Positions 1 through 11,411 of a DNA stretch of 39,695 nucleotides are shown in pieces. Location of the stretch: positions 1 to 39,695 of the forward strand of contig JANYAU010000031.1 of the NCBI GenBank assembly GCA_025361165.1, written 5' to 3'. The translations under genes and the position numbers were made by a program. The first letter of the stretch is position 1, and each line of letters opens with the position of its first letter. The notes beneath the pieces are model-generated. The model was not told the origin of the DNA and did not search any database. It worked only from the letters and a program-made list of their open reading frames with translations. This DNA comes from Betaproteobacteria bacterium (lineage in GTDB: Bacteria > Pseudomonadota > Gammaproteobacteria > Burkholderiales > Thiobacteraceae).

Positions 1-1
1 A

Positions 2-1120
2 AAATTTCAGGCTGGTCACACCGTTCAGCAAGGTCATTACAAGAGCTTTCAGCCTAATCCCATCAACCGTGCCTGGGTGCTGGACAATATGGCGCTGATC
101 CAGTTGCTTGGGCAGGCAGATCGGGAGCTGGGTAGGCTGGATATGTATTCGGACTACATCCCCAACATTGATTTGTTCATCCGTATGCATGTGTTGAAGG
201 AGTCCACTCAATCCAGCAAGATCGAGGGCACGCAGACGAATATGGAGGAGGCGCTGCTGGAGAGGGGGGATGTCGCGCTGGATAAAAGGGATGATTGGGA
301 AGAGGTGCAAAGCTATGTGGCGGCGATGAATGAGGCGATTACGAAGTTGCGGACGCTGCCTTTTTCGGCGCGGTTGATGCGTGCGACGCATAAGACTCTG
401 ATGCAAAGTGTGCGCGGCAAGCACAAGCAGCCGGGTCAGTTCCGCCACAGCCAGAATTGGATAGGCGGTGCAACGCTCAATGATGCGGTATTCGTGCCGC
501 CGGTGCATACGTCCATCGCTGAGTTAATCGGCGATATTGAGCAGTTCGTGCATAACGATGCCCAGTATTTTCCCGAGTTGCTGAAAATTGCCCTGGTGCA
601 TTACCAGTTTGAAACCATCCACCCGTTCCTGGATGGCAATGGCCGCGTGGGGCGTTTGCTGATCACGCTATATCTGGTGAGCAAGGGGATATTGAAGCAA
701 CCGGTGTTGTATCTGTCGGATTTTTTCGAGCGCAACCGCACGCATTATTACGACAACCTGATGCGGGTGCGAGAGAAGAACGACTTGTTTCAATGGTTCA
801 AGTTTTTTCTGGTGGGCGTTATCGAAACCGCGAAAAAAAGTATTGCCACATTCGACAATATCCTCAAGCTGCAAAAGCAGGTGGATATCCAGATACAGAC
901 GCTGGGCAGCAGAACCGCCAATGCACAGAAGGTTATCAATTATCTGTATCAACGCCCGATGATTGGTGCCGCCAAGGTTGGGGAGGTGGCGGAAATATCC
1001 CCAGCCTCTGCGTACAAGTTGATTGCCGATTTGGAACGGTTCGGCATATTGAAAGAAATTACGGGTGGCAAACGGGGCAAGATGTATGTGTTCGCCGCCT
1101 ATTTACAGTTGTTCAAATAA
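2..1120 (+). CDS. Fic family protein (putative AMP-transferase), 5' end truncated by window edge
   Basis: Fic motif HPFLDGNGRVGR (approx. 620-655), N-terminal SSKIEG inhibitory-type motif, C-terminal winged-helix-like segment. The frame stays open upstream of the listed GTG at 77 to the window edge. Confidence 0.9.
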   Translation, partial: KFQAGHTVQQGHYKSFQPNPINRAWVLDNMALIQLLGQADRELGRLDMYSDYIPNIDLFIRMHVLKESTQSSKIEGTQTNMEEALLERGDVALDKRDDWEEVQSYVAAMNEAITKLRTLPFSARLMRATHKTLMQSVRGKHKQPGQFRHSQNWIGGATLNDAVFVPPVHTSIAELIGDIEQFVHNDAQYFPELLKIALVHYQFETIHPFLDGNGRVGRLLITLYLVSKGILKQPVLYLSDFFERNRTHYYDNLMRVREKNDLFQWFKFFLVGVIETAKKSIATFDNILKLQKQVDIQIQTLGSRTANAQKVINYLYQRPMIGAAKVGEVAEISPASAYKLIADLERFGILKEITGGKRGKMYVFAAYLQLFK

Positions 1121-1249
1121 TGGTTGCCTCTATCAACAGAACGGTTCTTTCGTGCCGGAATCAGTTAGCCTCGCAACCACGGCACAACTTTATTTTTGCC
1201 AACACGTATTTCGTGGTTCAAATGCAAATACCCAATCACTGGCTAGAAG

Positions 1250-2938
1250 ATGATTAAGATGCAACGAGCACGTTTCAGTCTCTTCATCTTTTTCTTATGT
1301 TTCGCGCCATTCGCTGGGGCGAAGCCATTTCTCGGAAACGCCGCTATCGCCAGCGCACACCCGCTGGCTACTCAAGCGGGCAAAGCGATATTGGATCAAG
1401 GCGGCAATGCTTTCGATGCCGCGGTGGCGGTGGCGGCGGCATTAGCCGTGGTTGAGCCTTACAGTTCCGGCCTGGGTGGTGGGGGATTTTTTTTGTTGCA
1501 TCGCGCGCGTGATGGCAAGCAGGTGATGCTCGATGCGCGTGAGACTGCACCGCTGAAAGCTACCGCGAGCATGTACCTGGATGCGGCGGGTAAGGTGATT
1601 CCCAATGCGTCGTTGCAAGGCGCGCGTGCAGCGGGGATTCCGGGTTTACCGGCAGGGTTGGTCTATCTCGCGCAGCATTATGGGCGGCTGCCATTGGGGC
1701 AGAGCTTGGCGCCGGCGATTCAGTTGGCGGCGCGGGGCTTTCCGGCAGATGCTCGTTATCGCACGATGGCGCAGACGCGTTTGACCTTGTTGCAAGCGCA
1801 GCCCGAAGCAGCGCTGCAATATTTGCAGCACAACGCCGCGCCAGAACTTGGCGTAGCTGTCGTGCAGCCTGCGCTTGCCGCTACGCTGCGCGCATTGGCC
1901 GAACACGGTGCGGCGGGTTTTTATCGCGGCCCTATTGCACGCGAACTGGTCGCGGCAGTGCGCAAGGGTGGCGGCATCTGGACGCAATCCGATTTGACGC
2001 GCTATCGCGTTGTGGCGCGCGCGCCCATCGCTTTCGACTATCGCGGCATGCATATCGTGAGCGCCGCGCCGCCATCGGCTGGCGGCGTGACCTTGGCCGA
2101 AGCGTTGAATATTTTGGGGCGCTACGATTTGACCAAACTCGACGCAGCACAAGGCATGCACGTGGTGGTGGAAGCCTTACGCCGTGCCTACCATGACCGC
2201 GCGCGCTATTTGGGCGATCCGGATTTCGTGTACATTCCCGTGGCCCAACTTATGAGCCGTGCCTATGCCGACCAGCGCGCCGCCAGCATCGATCTTAACA
2301 ATGCCACGCCCAGCGCGAGCTTGGAAGCCGCACCTGAAGTTTCGCAAGGCGATCACACCACTCATTTTTCCATTGTGGACCGGCAAGGCAATTGCGTGGC
2401 GGCGACCCTGAGCATCAATACTCTGTTCGGCTCCGGCTTCGTGGCGGGCAAAACCGGCGTGCTGCTGAATAATGAAATGGATGACTTCGCGGCGAGCGAG
2501 CACGGCGCGAATGTTTACGGCTTGGCGAATAGCCGTGCCAACCGCATCGCGCCCGGCAAGCGGCCTTTGTCCAGCATGAGCCCCACTTTTGTCGAGGACC
2601 AGCGGGGAGTATTGATCATCGGTACGCCGGGCGGTTCGCGCATTATCAGCATGGTGTTGTTGGCGATCTTAAATTACGCCGCGCAGCCGCAAGTCGATGT
2701 GAACGCTTTGGTGAGCGCGCCGCGTTATCACCACCAATATCTACCTGACCGCATTGAAGTCGAGCCGGAAGGTTTTAGTCCGGAGGTGTTGGACGAGTTG
2801 CAGCTGAAAGGCCACGTGCTTCAGGTGAATGAGGGTAAATGGGGCAATATGCAGGCGGTGTGGATTGATCGTGCGAGCGGCAAAGTGTTTGCCGCGAGCG
2901 ATCCGCGCGGCATGGGCAGCGCGCTCGCCTGGCATTAG
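1250..2938 (+). CDS. ggt: gamma-glutamyltransferase, exported
   Basis: N-terminal signal peptide, ILDQGGNAFDAAVAVAAALAVVEPYSSGLGGGGF, catalytic Thr region GDHTTHFSIVD, RPLSSMSPT; full-length 562 aa. Confidence 0.93.
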   Translation: MIKMQRARFSLFIFFLCFAPFAGAKPFLGNAAIASAHPLATQAGKAILDQGGNAFDAAVAVAAALAVVEPYSSGLGGGGFFLLHRARDGKQVMLDARETAPLKATASMYLDAAGKVIPNASLQGARAAGIPGLPAGLVYLAQHYGRLPLGQSLAPAIQLAARGFPADARYRTMAQTRLTLLQAQPEAALQYLQHNAAPELGVAVVQPALAATLRALAEHGAAGFYRGPIARELVAAVRKGGGIWTQSDLTRYRVVARAPIAFDYRGMHIVSAAPPSAGGVTLAEALNILGRYDLTKLDAAQGMHVVVEALRRAYHDRARYLGDPDFVYIPVAQLMSRAYADQRAASIDLNNATPSASLEAAPEVSQGDHTTHFSIVDRQGNCVAATLSINTLFGSGFVAGKTGVLLNNEMDDFAASEHGANVYGLANSRANRIAPGKRPLSSMSPTFVEDQRGVLIIGTPGGSRIISMVLLAILNYAAQPQVDVNALVSAPRYHHQYLPDRIEVEPEGFSPEVLDELQLKGHVLQVNEGKWGNMQAVWIDRASGKVFAASDPRGMGSALAWH

Positions 2939-2992
2939 CCGGATAGCGTGCATTTAAGGTATGATTAGCGCGCTTTTTATACGGAATTACCG

Positions 2993-3961
<969 letters not shown>

Positions 3962-5324
3962 GCTCGACGATTATTTACAGGCGCGGCTTCCCGCTTTAAT
4001 CGCGCCGGGTGGACGTGCCACCTTGGCCTTAAGCGGCGGCGTCGATTCAATTGTTCTGCTCAATCTGCTGCTGCGCGCCCAGCGCACCTTAAATTTTTCG
4101 CTGTCCGCGATCCACGTCAATCATCACTTAAGTCCGCACGCCAAAGATTGGGCGGCGTTTTGTCTTGCCCTATGCGCCGAGCACGGCGTTCCCTTGACCG
4201 TAAAGAATGTTCAAGTACCGCGCCGCTCGTCGCTCGGTTTGGAGGCGGCGGCACGCAGCTTGCGCTATCAGGCGTTTGCCGAGATGGATACTGATGTGCT
4301 GCTGCTCGCACATCATTTGGACGATCAAGCCGAGACGCTGTTGCTGAATCTGCTGCGCGGCGCGGGCGTAAGAGGTGCGGCAGGGATGCCGGAATCCAGG
4401 CGTTCGGCGTTGTTGCTGGCGCGGCCATTGATTGATGTGCCGCGCGCTAGCTTGATGGTTTATGCCAAGAAGCATCGTCTCGCCTGGGTCGAGGACGAGA
4501 GCAACGCCAATACCGCATTTGCGCGTAATTTCTTGCGCCATGAAGTGTTGCCGGCGATCGAGCGCCGCTTTCCCGCTTATCGTCAAACACTGGCACGCGC
4601 CGCACAACATTTTGCCGAAGCCGATACCTTGCTGGATGAACTCGCTACGAACGATTTGGCCAGTGCGGTACATGCGGAGAAACTGCGTCTCGCGGCGCTG
4701 GCGAGCCTCAGCCATGCGCGCGCCAAAAATCTATTCCGTGCCTATTTGGAAACCCAAGGCGTGCCCTTGTTGGATGCCGACCGCTTGCAAGAATGGCTGC
4801 GTCAATTGCTCACGGCGCGCGCCGATAGCCGCGTGGCCTTGGGGGTGGCGGGGCTGACGCTGCGGCGCTATCGCGGCGAAGCCTGGGTGGAGTTCGATAC
4901 ACCCGCACCCGCCCCCGCCCCAGATTGGCAAATGGCATGGCGCGGCGAGCGCGAAATCAAACTGGCAGCCTTGGGTGGCAAGCTGTTATTTACCTCGGCG
5001 CAAGGCGCGGGAATCAGCGTAGCGAAATTGACGCAGTCCGCTGTGATGCTGCGTCTGCGCCAAGGCGGTGAAAAACTTAAGCCAAGCTGCAACCGCCCAC
5101 GCAAAACGCTGAAGCATCTGCTGCAAGAAGCCGCTATGCCTCCTTGGCAGCGGGAGCGTTTGCCGTTAATTTATAGCGGCGAACATTTGGTCGCTGTGCC
5201 GGGTATCGGCATCGATTGCGCTTTCCACGCCGCGCCCGGTGAGCCGGGCTTGAAAATTAGCTGGGCGTGTAATTAAACTGAGTGTAGTGTTCCTATCGCC
5301 TATGCGAATAACCAGGAGACGATC

Positions 5325-6341
5325 ATGAAACTGACACGCTTATTCTTCGCCATACTTTCTTTCGCGGTTTCCAATCTGGCATTTTCCGTAGAACCTATCG
5401 TAATCAAATTTAGCCATGTGGTCGCGCCTAATACGCCGAAAGGTAAAGCGGCGCAGAAGTTTAAAGAGCTGGCCGAGACCTACACCGCAGGCCGGGTGAA
5501 AGTCGAGCTTTATCCTAATAGCCAGCTATACAAAGACCGCGAGGAGATGGAAGCGCTGCAGTTGGGCGCAGTTCAAATGCTTGCGCCCTCACTTTCCAAA
5601 TTCGGACCGCTCGGTGTGCGCGAGTTTGAAGCATTCGATCTACCCTACATTTTCCCCAACAAAGAGACGCTGTATCGGGTGATGGATGGTGAGATCGGCA
5701 AGAAGCTCTTTGCCAAGCTCGAGACCAAAAATATCGTTGGGCTAGCGTATTGGGACAATGGCTTCAAGCAAATGAGCGCCAACAAGCCGCTGCGTAAGGT
5801 GGACGACTTTAAGGGGCTGAAGATGCGGATTCAGTCTTCCAAGGTGCTCGATGCGCAAATGCGTGCGCTGGGTGCGAGTCCGCAAGTGATGGCATTTTCT
5901 GAAGTGTATACGGCGCTGCAGCAAGGCGTGGTGGATGGCACCGAGAACCCGGTCTCGAACTTCTATACGCAAAAAATGCATGAAGTGCAGAAGCATCTGA
6001 CGATTTCCGATCATGGTTATCTAGGGTATGCGGTGATCACCAATAAGAAGTTCTGGGAGGGTTTGCCGAAGGACATTCGTGGCGAGCTGGAGCACGCCAT
6101 GAAAGAGGCAACCGTCTACGAGCGCGACATTGCGCAGAAAGAAAACGATGAGTCATTAGCAAAAGTGCGTGCGGCCGGCACCACCGAAGTGTATGTGCTG
6201 CCGCTGAAAGAGCGGCAGGCCTGGTACAAAGTGTTGTTACCGGTACACAAAGAGTTCGAAGACGTGATTGGCAAAGACCTGATCTACGGCATCTATACTG
6301 TGGCGGCACAGGTAGAAAAGGAAAAAGCCGGAAAGAAATAA
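5325..6341 (+). CDS. TRAP transporter periplasmic substrate-binding protein (DctP family)
   Basis: Signal peptide, IKFSHVVAPNTPKGKAAQKFKELAE, GLKMRIQSSKVLDAQMRALGASPQ, VVDGTENPVSNFYTQKMHEVQKHLTISDHGY; followed by both TRAP permease subunits. Confidence 0.93.
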   Translation: MKLTRLFFAILSFAVSNLAFSVEPIVIKFSHVVAPNTPKGKAAQKFKELAETYTAGRVKVELYPNSQLYKDREEMEALQLGAVQMLAPSLSKFGPLGVREFEAFDLPYIFPNKETLYRVMDGEIGKKLFAKLETKNIVGLAYWDNGFKQMSANKPLRKVDDFKGLKMRIQSSKVLDAQMRALGASPQVMAFSEVYTALQQGVVDGTENPVSNFYTQKMHEVQKHLTISDHGYLGYAVITNKKFWEGLPKDIRGELEHAMKEATVYERDIAQKENDESLAKVRAAGTTEVYVLPLKERQAWYKVLLPVHKEFEDVIGKDLIYGIYTVAAQVEKEKAGKK

Positions 6342-6349
6342 GCCCGGAA

Positions 6350-6886
6350 ATGTTTAATCGCGCACTGGACCATCTCGAAGAATGGCTGGTCGCTTCATTT
6401 ATGGCGGCCGCCACGTTAGTGGTTTTTCTGGCGGTGTTGCATCGCTATGCGCTCGGCGTTTCCTGGCTTTGGCCCTATTTGAAGGGACTCAGCTTTAATT
6501 GGGCGCAAGAGCTGTGCATCTACCTCTTCATCTGGATGGCGAAATTCGGTGCCGCCTACGGCGTGCGTACCGGCATTCACGTCGGCGTCGATGTGCTGGT
6601 GCGCAAACTGTCACCTGCTAAGCAAGCTTTCTTCATTCAATTGGCGCTTTCCTTGGGCGCATTTTTTACCTTGGTGGTCGCGGCGCTGGGGGTGAGATTT
6701 GTCCTTTTTGTGCGCGCCGTGGGCGCCGTCTCGCCCGATCTGGGCATGCCGATGTGGATTATTTATCTCGCCGTGCCGCTGGGCTCCTCGCTCATGTGCT
6801 ACCGCTTCCTGCAAGTGCTCACGCGCTATCGCCGCAGCGGTGAATTGCCATCCCATCACTATCAAGAAACCGAGCCGGTGGTATGA
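6350..6886 (+). CDS. TRAP transporter small permease (DctQ family)
   Basis: Multi-TM protein of about 178 aa between DctP- and DctM-type genes; WAQELCIYLFIWMAKFGAAYGVRTGIHVGVDVLV. Confidence 0.9.
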   Translation: MFNRALDHLEEWLVASFMAAATLVVFLAVLHRYALGVSWLWPYLKGLSFNWAQELCIYLFIWMAKFGAAYGVRTGIHVGVDVLVRKLSPAKQAFFIQLALSLGAFFTLVVAALGVRFVLFVRAVGAVSPDLGMPMWIIYLAVPLGSSLMCYRFLQVLTRYRRSGELPSHHYQETEPVV

Positions 6887-8181
6887 GCGGCTACGTGATT
6901 TTCGGCGTGCTGTTGTTATTGCTGTTGACTGGCACACCCATTTCCATCGCCTTAGGCATGACGGTGCTGGTGTTTCTGGCGACCGTCTCCTCGCTGTCGA
7001 TGGACAGCATCTCCATCATCTCGCAGAAGCTGTTCACCGGGCTCGATAACTTTTCGATTATGGCGATCCCGTTTTTCGTCTTGTCCGGCACTTTCCTCAC
7101 CACCGGCGGCGCGGCGCGGCGCATCGTGCACTTCGCCACCACGCTAGTGGGCTGGATGCACGGTGGGCTGGCCATGGCGGCCGTGCTCTCGTGCGCCTTT
7201 TTTGCTGCGATCTCCGGTTCCAGCCCGGCAACGGTGGTGGCCATCGGTTCCATCATGCTGCCGGCGATGGTGCAGCAGGGCTATACCAAAAAATTTGCAG
7301 TGGGCGTGGTCTCTACTGCGGGTGGTTTGGGCATCCTCATCCCGCCCTCGATTGTGATGGTGATCTACGGCGTTTCCACTTCCGAGAGCATTGGCCGCTT
7401 GTTCATCGCCGGCATCGTGCCGGGAATATTGATGGCGCTGACGCTGCTTGCGGTGACCTACATCGTTGCACGCTACAAAAAATTCCCCACCATGCCGCGC
7501 GCGAGCCTGGGTGAAGTTTGGCGCGCTTTCCGCGAATCGGCTTGGGGCTTGTTCCTGGTAGTGCTGGTCATCGGCGGAATCTATGGCGGCTTATTTACCC
7601 CCACCGAGGCGGCGGCAGTCAGCGCGGTGTATGCCTTTGTCGTCGCGGTGTTCGTATACAAAGAGCTGCCGCTGAAAAAAGTACCCAAGGTGTTGCTGCA
7701 AGCGGCGAACATGAGTGCCATGCTGCTCTATATTATTACCAATGCCATCCTATTTTCGTTCTTGCTTACCTCCGAAAACATTCCACAGCATCTTGCCGAA
7801 TGGATTATCGCCCAGGGATTTACACCGTGGATGTTTTTGCTGTTCGTTAACATCTTGCTGTTTTTTGCTGGCGATTTCATGGAGCCCTCGTCGATTATTT
7901 TAATTCTCGCGCCCCTGTTTTTGCCGGTGGCGAAGAGTCTGGGGATCGACCCGATACACCTCGGCATCATCATGACCATCAATATGGAGTTGGGGATGAT
8001 TACGCCGCCGGTGGGTTTGAACTTGTATGTGGCGAGCGGCCTGGCGAAGATGGGGCTAACGGATGTGACGAAAGCTGCCGCACCCTGGATTCTCGTAGTG
8101 ACGGCGGTGTTGCTGCTGGTGACCTATGTGCCCGAGATTTCTTTGTGGCTACCGAACCTGCTTTACGGACCAAGCAAGTAG
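6883..8181 (+). CDS. TRAP transporter large permease (DctM family)
   Basis: DNFSIMAIPFFVLSGTFLTTGGAARRIV, AISGSSPATVVAIGSIMLPAM, GGLGILIPPSIVMVIYGV; 4-nt overlap with the small permease. Confidence 0.95.
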   Translation: MSGYVIFGVLLLLLLTGTPISIALGMTVLVFLATVSSLSMDSISIISQKLFTGLDNFSIMAIPFFVLSGTFLTTGGAARRIVHFATTLVGWMHGGLAMAAVLSCAFFAAISGSSPATVVAIGSIMLPAMVQQGYTKKFAVGVVSTAGGLGILIPPSIVMVIYGVSTSESIGRLFIAGIVPGILMALTLLAVTYIVARYKKFPTMPRASLGEVWRAFRESAWGLFLVVLVIGGIYGGLFTPTEAAAVSAVYAFVVAVFVYKELPLKKVPKVLLQAANMSAMLLYIITNAILFSFLLTSENIPQHLAEWIIAQGFTPWMFLLFVNILLFFAGDFMEPSSIILILAPLFLPVAKSLGIDPIHLGIIMTINMELGMITPPVGLNLYVASGLAKMGLTDVTKAAAPWILVVTAVLLLVTYVPEISLWLPNLLYGPSK

Positions 8182-8266
8182 CGTAGATGCTGCGGCGTTC
8201 TTATTCGTTTGCGGACATTCCAAATGGGGTAAAACCGCAAAAATAAAATGGCTTTAAATGCCTGGC

Positions 8267-8288
8267 GTGATCGGAAGCTTCCGATCAC
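8267..8288. repeat. perfect 22-bp palindrome GTGATCGGAAGCTTCCGATCAC between dctM and selO
   Basis: Read directly; sequence equals its own reverse complement. Located 44 nt before the selO start, with no T-tract next to it. Confidence 0.9.
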
Positions 8289-8331
8289 AATATAAGGCCT
8301 ATTTTATTCAATCTGAAGTGGCAAAACTGAA

Positions 8332-9813
8332 ATGGATCGCGATTTTCCTCCGCGCCGTACCCTAGAGACGCTCAATTTCGATAATAGTTACGCGCGGCTG
8401 CCCGCGGCATTTCACGCCAAACTATTACCCACGCCCTTGCCCGCGCCCTATTTAGTCAGCTTCAATGAAAGCGCGGCGGACTTGATCGAACTCGATCCCG
8501 CGCAAGCCGCGCGTACCGAATTTCTCGAGTACTTTGCTGGGCATAAAGTTTTACCGGGCGCGGAGCCGCTGGCGATGTTGTATGCCGGCCACCAGTTCGG
8601 CCATTTTGTACCGCAACTCGGCGATGGGCGGGCGATTCTCTTGGGTGAGGTGGTGAATAGCCGTGGCCAGCGTTGGGATCTGCATCTCAAAGGTGCGGGT
8701 GAGACGCCGTTTTCGCGCAGCGGCGATGGGCGCGCGGTGCTGCGTTCCAGTATTCGTGAGTACCTGTGCTGCGAGGCAATGCATGGCTTAGGCATACCGA
8801 CGACACGTGCCTTATGCATCGTCGGCAGCGATGTGGAAGTGTATCGGGAGCAGGTCGAAACTGGTGCAACCCTCGTGCGCATGGCGCCCTCGCATGTGCG
8901 CTTCGGCTCGTTCGAAGTGTTTTTCTATCGCGGCCAGCAGGCCGAGATCAAGATCCTCGCCGATTATGTGATCGCGCAGCATTATCCCGAGTTGGCCGAG
9001 TTATCCGATAAATATCCGCGCTTCTTGCGCGAAGTGGTGTTGCGCACCGCGCAGTTGATGGCGAAGTGGCAGGCAGTGGGTTTTGCGCATGGCGTGATGA
9101 ATACCGACAATATGTCTATTCTCGGCCTGACACTCGATTACGGCCCATATGGTTTTCTCGATCAGTTCGATCCCGCTTATATTTGCAACCACTCTGACCA
9201 CTCGGGGCGCTATGCTTTCGACCAGCAGCCGGAGATCGGCGCGTGGAATGTGACTTGCCTGGCGCAGGCCTTGTCGCCACTGATGAGCGTAGAACAAGCC
9301 AAAGCGGCCTTGTCGGCTTATAACGATGCCTTCGGTACGCACTATATCGAGCTGATGAGCGCGAAACTGGGCGTGGCACCCGCGCCGGACGTCGTGCCTT
9401 TGATTACCGGACTATTGGAAATCCTGCAACAGAACCACGTTGATTACACCATATTCTTCCGCCGCTTGAATCGATTCAAGCAAGCGGGGCAGAATGACCA
9501 GATTCGAGATTTGTTTTTGGATCGGGCTGCATTCGATGCATGGGCCACCTTATATCGCGCCCGCTTGCAGCAGGAGGGTAGTCTTGACGCCGAGCGCGCC
9601 ACCCAGCTTGATCGCGTCAATCCCAAATATATTTTGCGCAATTACATGGCGCAGGTGGCAATTCAAAAAGCGGTGCAGGACCGCGATTACACCGAGGTGA
9701 ATCGCTTGCTTGCGTTGTTGCAAGCCCCGTTCGATGAACATCCGGAAATGGAACACTATGCAGGCTTTCCGCCCGATTGGGCATCTTCTATTGAAGTGAG
9801 CTGTTCATCATAA
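8332..9813 (+). CDS. selO: SelO/YdiU family protein adenylyltransferase (pseudokinase fold)
   Basis: [113 protein letters not shown]-terminal SCSS. Confidence 0.95.
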   Translation: MDRDFPPRRTLETLNFDNSYARLPAAFHAKLLPTPLPAPYLVSFNESAADLIELDPAQAARTEFLEYFAGHKVLPGAEPLAMLYAGHQFGHFVPQLGDGRAILLGEVVNSRGQRWDLHLKGAGETPFSRSGDGRAVLRSSIREYLCCEAMHGLGIPTTRALCIVGSDVEVYREQVETGATLVRMAPSHVRFGSFEVFFYRGQQAEIKILADYVIAQHYPELAELSDKYPRFLREVVLRTAQLMAKWQAVGFAHGVMNTDNMSILGLTLDYGPYGFLDQFDPAYICNHSDHSGRYAFDQQPEIGAWNVTCLAQALSPLMSVEQAKAALSAYNDAFGTHYIELMSAKLGVAPAPDVVPLITGLLEILQQNHVDYTIFFRRLNRFKQAGQNDQIRDLFLDRAAFDAWATLYRARLQQEGSLDAERATQLDRVNPKYILRNYMAQVAIQKAVQDRDYTEVNRLLALLQAPFDEHPEMEHYAGFPPDWASSIEVSCSS

Positions 9814-9840
9814 TTGAAACCCGGTAGAGTGGCGGCTCGA

Positions 9841-10560
9841 ATGAAATGGCTCGTCATGGTGGTTCTCTCTTTGTTTCTCGCCGCCTGCGCGACCTCTCCC
9901 AAGAGCACAGGTAAGGGCCCGGCTCTCCCCGAATTCAAGCTTTCCTCGTTTGCCAAAACCGAAGTCGATCAAATTGCCGAACTGCATTTGCAGGCATCGC
10001 TCGAACACTTGCGCGTGTTGACGGAAAAATTTTACCGGCGTAACCCACACGAGTGGAAGAAGGGCGGCCAGCCAACGCGGGAGGCGGCGGTGGCCAGGAT
10101 ATTCGACGGCGATTTCCAGCAAAGTTTTCCCGAGTTGGACAACAAACGCGGCATTGATGCGCTCTATCTCGCGTTCCAAGAAAGTTATCACGGAGATCGC
10201 GTGCTGGCCTTAGCCTGGGGGCTGGCCACCATGACTTTGTCAGCCTATAACGAAAAAATCGACTTTTATGCCTGGGACGATCTCGATCCGCAAAAGCTTT
10301 ACAATGCGGCGCGTAACTATGAGATCGCGGCATGGAAGCTGGCTTCGAATCGCGATAGCCACGGACACCTCTTTTTATTGGCGAATGAACTGCATGGCGA
10401 GACACGCAACCTCAGTTTTGAGCGCGAGTTCGGCAAGCTGATCGCCGAGCACGACATGCTGGCGAAAATCGTCGCTGGGCGCACTAACCGGACGATTGTG
10501 CGCATGGTGCAAAATTTTGCTTCAGCCTTATTTATTCCGCTGTCGGCACTCCCACGATGA
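9841..10560 (+). CDS. hypothetical lipoprotein
   Basis: MKWLVMVVLSLFLAACATSPK lipobox (LAAC); ATG at 9841 is more plausible than the listed 9814 start. No family recognised. Confidence 0.75.
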   Translation: MKWLVMVVLSLFLAACATSPKSTGKGPALPEFKLSSFAKTEVDQIAELHLQASLEHLRVLTEKFYRRNPHEWKKGGQPTREAAVARIFDGDFQQSFPELDNKRGIDALYLAFQESYHGDRVLALAWGLATMTLSAYNEKIDFYAWDDLDPQKLYNAARNYEIAAWKLASNRDSHGHLFLLANELHGETRNLSFEREFGKLIAEHDMLAKIVAGRTNRTIVRMVQNFASALFIPLSALPR

Positions 10561-11411
10561 CGGCTTCTCTACCGCGCGCCATCCTCATTACCGGCTGTTC
10601 CAGCGGTATCGGCCTGTGCGTGGCTGAAGGCTTGGTGGCGCGCGGTTATCGCGTATTCGCCACGGCGCGTAAGGCACAAGACGTGGCGTTGCTAAAGGCT
10701 AAAGGCTTGGAAGCGTTGAGTCTGGACCTCGACGATTCGGCATCGATCCATGCCGCCGTGGATGAAGTGCTGACGCGCACCGGCGGCACCCTGTATGCCT
10801 TGTTCAACAACGGCGGTTACGGCCAGCCGGGCGCAGTTGAAGATTTGTCGCGCGCCACCTTGCGCGCGCAATTCGAAACCAATTTGTTCGGCATGTTGGA
10901 GCTTACCAATCGCGTCCTCCCTGTCATGCGCAAACAGGGCGAGGGCCGCATTCTGCAAAACAGTTCGGTGTTGGGCTATATCGCGCTGTCGTATCGTGGC
11001 GCGTATAACGCCAGCAAATATGCGATCGAAGGCATTAGCGATACGCTGCGCTTGGAATTGCGCGGCAGCAACATCCACGTCTGCTTGATCGAACCCGGCC
11101 CGATTAAGAGCCGCTTTCGCGCCAATGCGTTCGCCATGTACCAGCAGCATATCGATAAGACCCTGAGTTTTCACCGTGCAAAATACGAGGCGATGGAACG
11201 CCGGCTACAAAAACCTGGCCCCGCTGCGCCTTTTACTTTGGGGCCGGAAGCGGTGTTGACGAAAGTGATTCATGCCTTGGAAAGCGCACGGCCGAAGGTG
11301 CGCTATCGTGTCACCCAGCCGGCGTTTTTTTTCGCTTACGCCAAACGCCTCTTGCCGCAGTCTTGGCTTGATCGCATCCTCGGCACTATTTCCGATAGCG
11401 AGGCGAAATGA
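10557..11411 (+). CDS. short-chain dehydrogenase/reductase (SDR) family oxidoreductase
   Basis: ITGCSSGIGLCVAEGL nucleotide-binding motif, NNGGYG, NSSVLGYIALSYRGAYNASKYAIEG (S-YxxxK catalytic motif). Confidence 0.93.
   Translation: MTASLPRAILITGCSSGIGLCVAEGLVARGYRVFATARKAQDVALLKAKGLEALSLDLDDSASIHAAVDEVLTRTGGTLYALFNNGGYGQPGAVEDLSRATLRAQFETNLFGMLELTNRVLPVMRKQGEGRILQNSSVLGYIALSYRGAYNASKYAIEGISDTLRLELRGSNIHVCLIEPGPIKSRFRANAFAMYQQHIDKTLSFHRAKYEAMERRLQKPGPAAPFTLGPEAVLTKVIHALESARPKVRYRVTQPAFFFAYAKRLLPQSWLDRILGTISDSEAK

Noticed and set aside
793-1257. 154-aa ORF overlapping the Fic 3' end and running into the Fic-ggt gap
   Set aside because: Mostly out-of-frame inside the Fic CDS; no start context or recognisable family.
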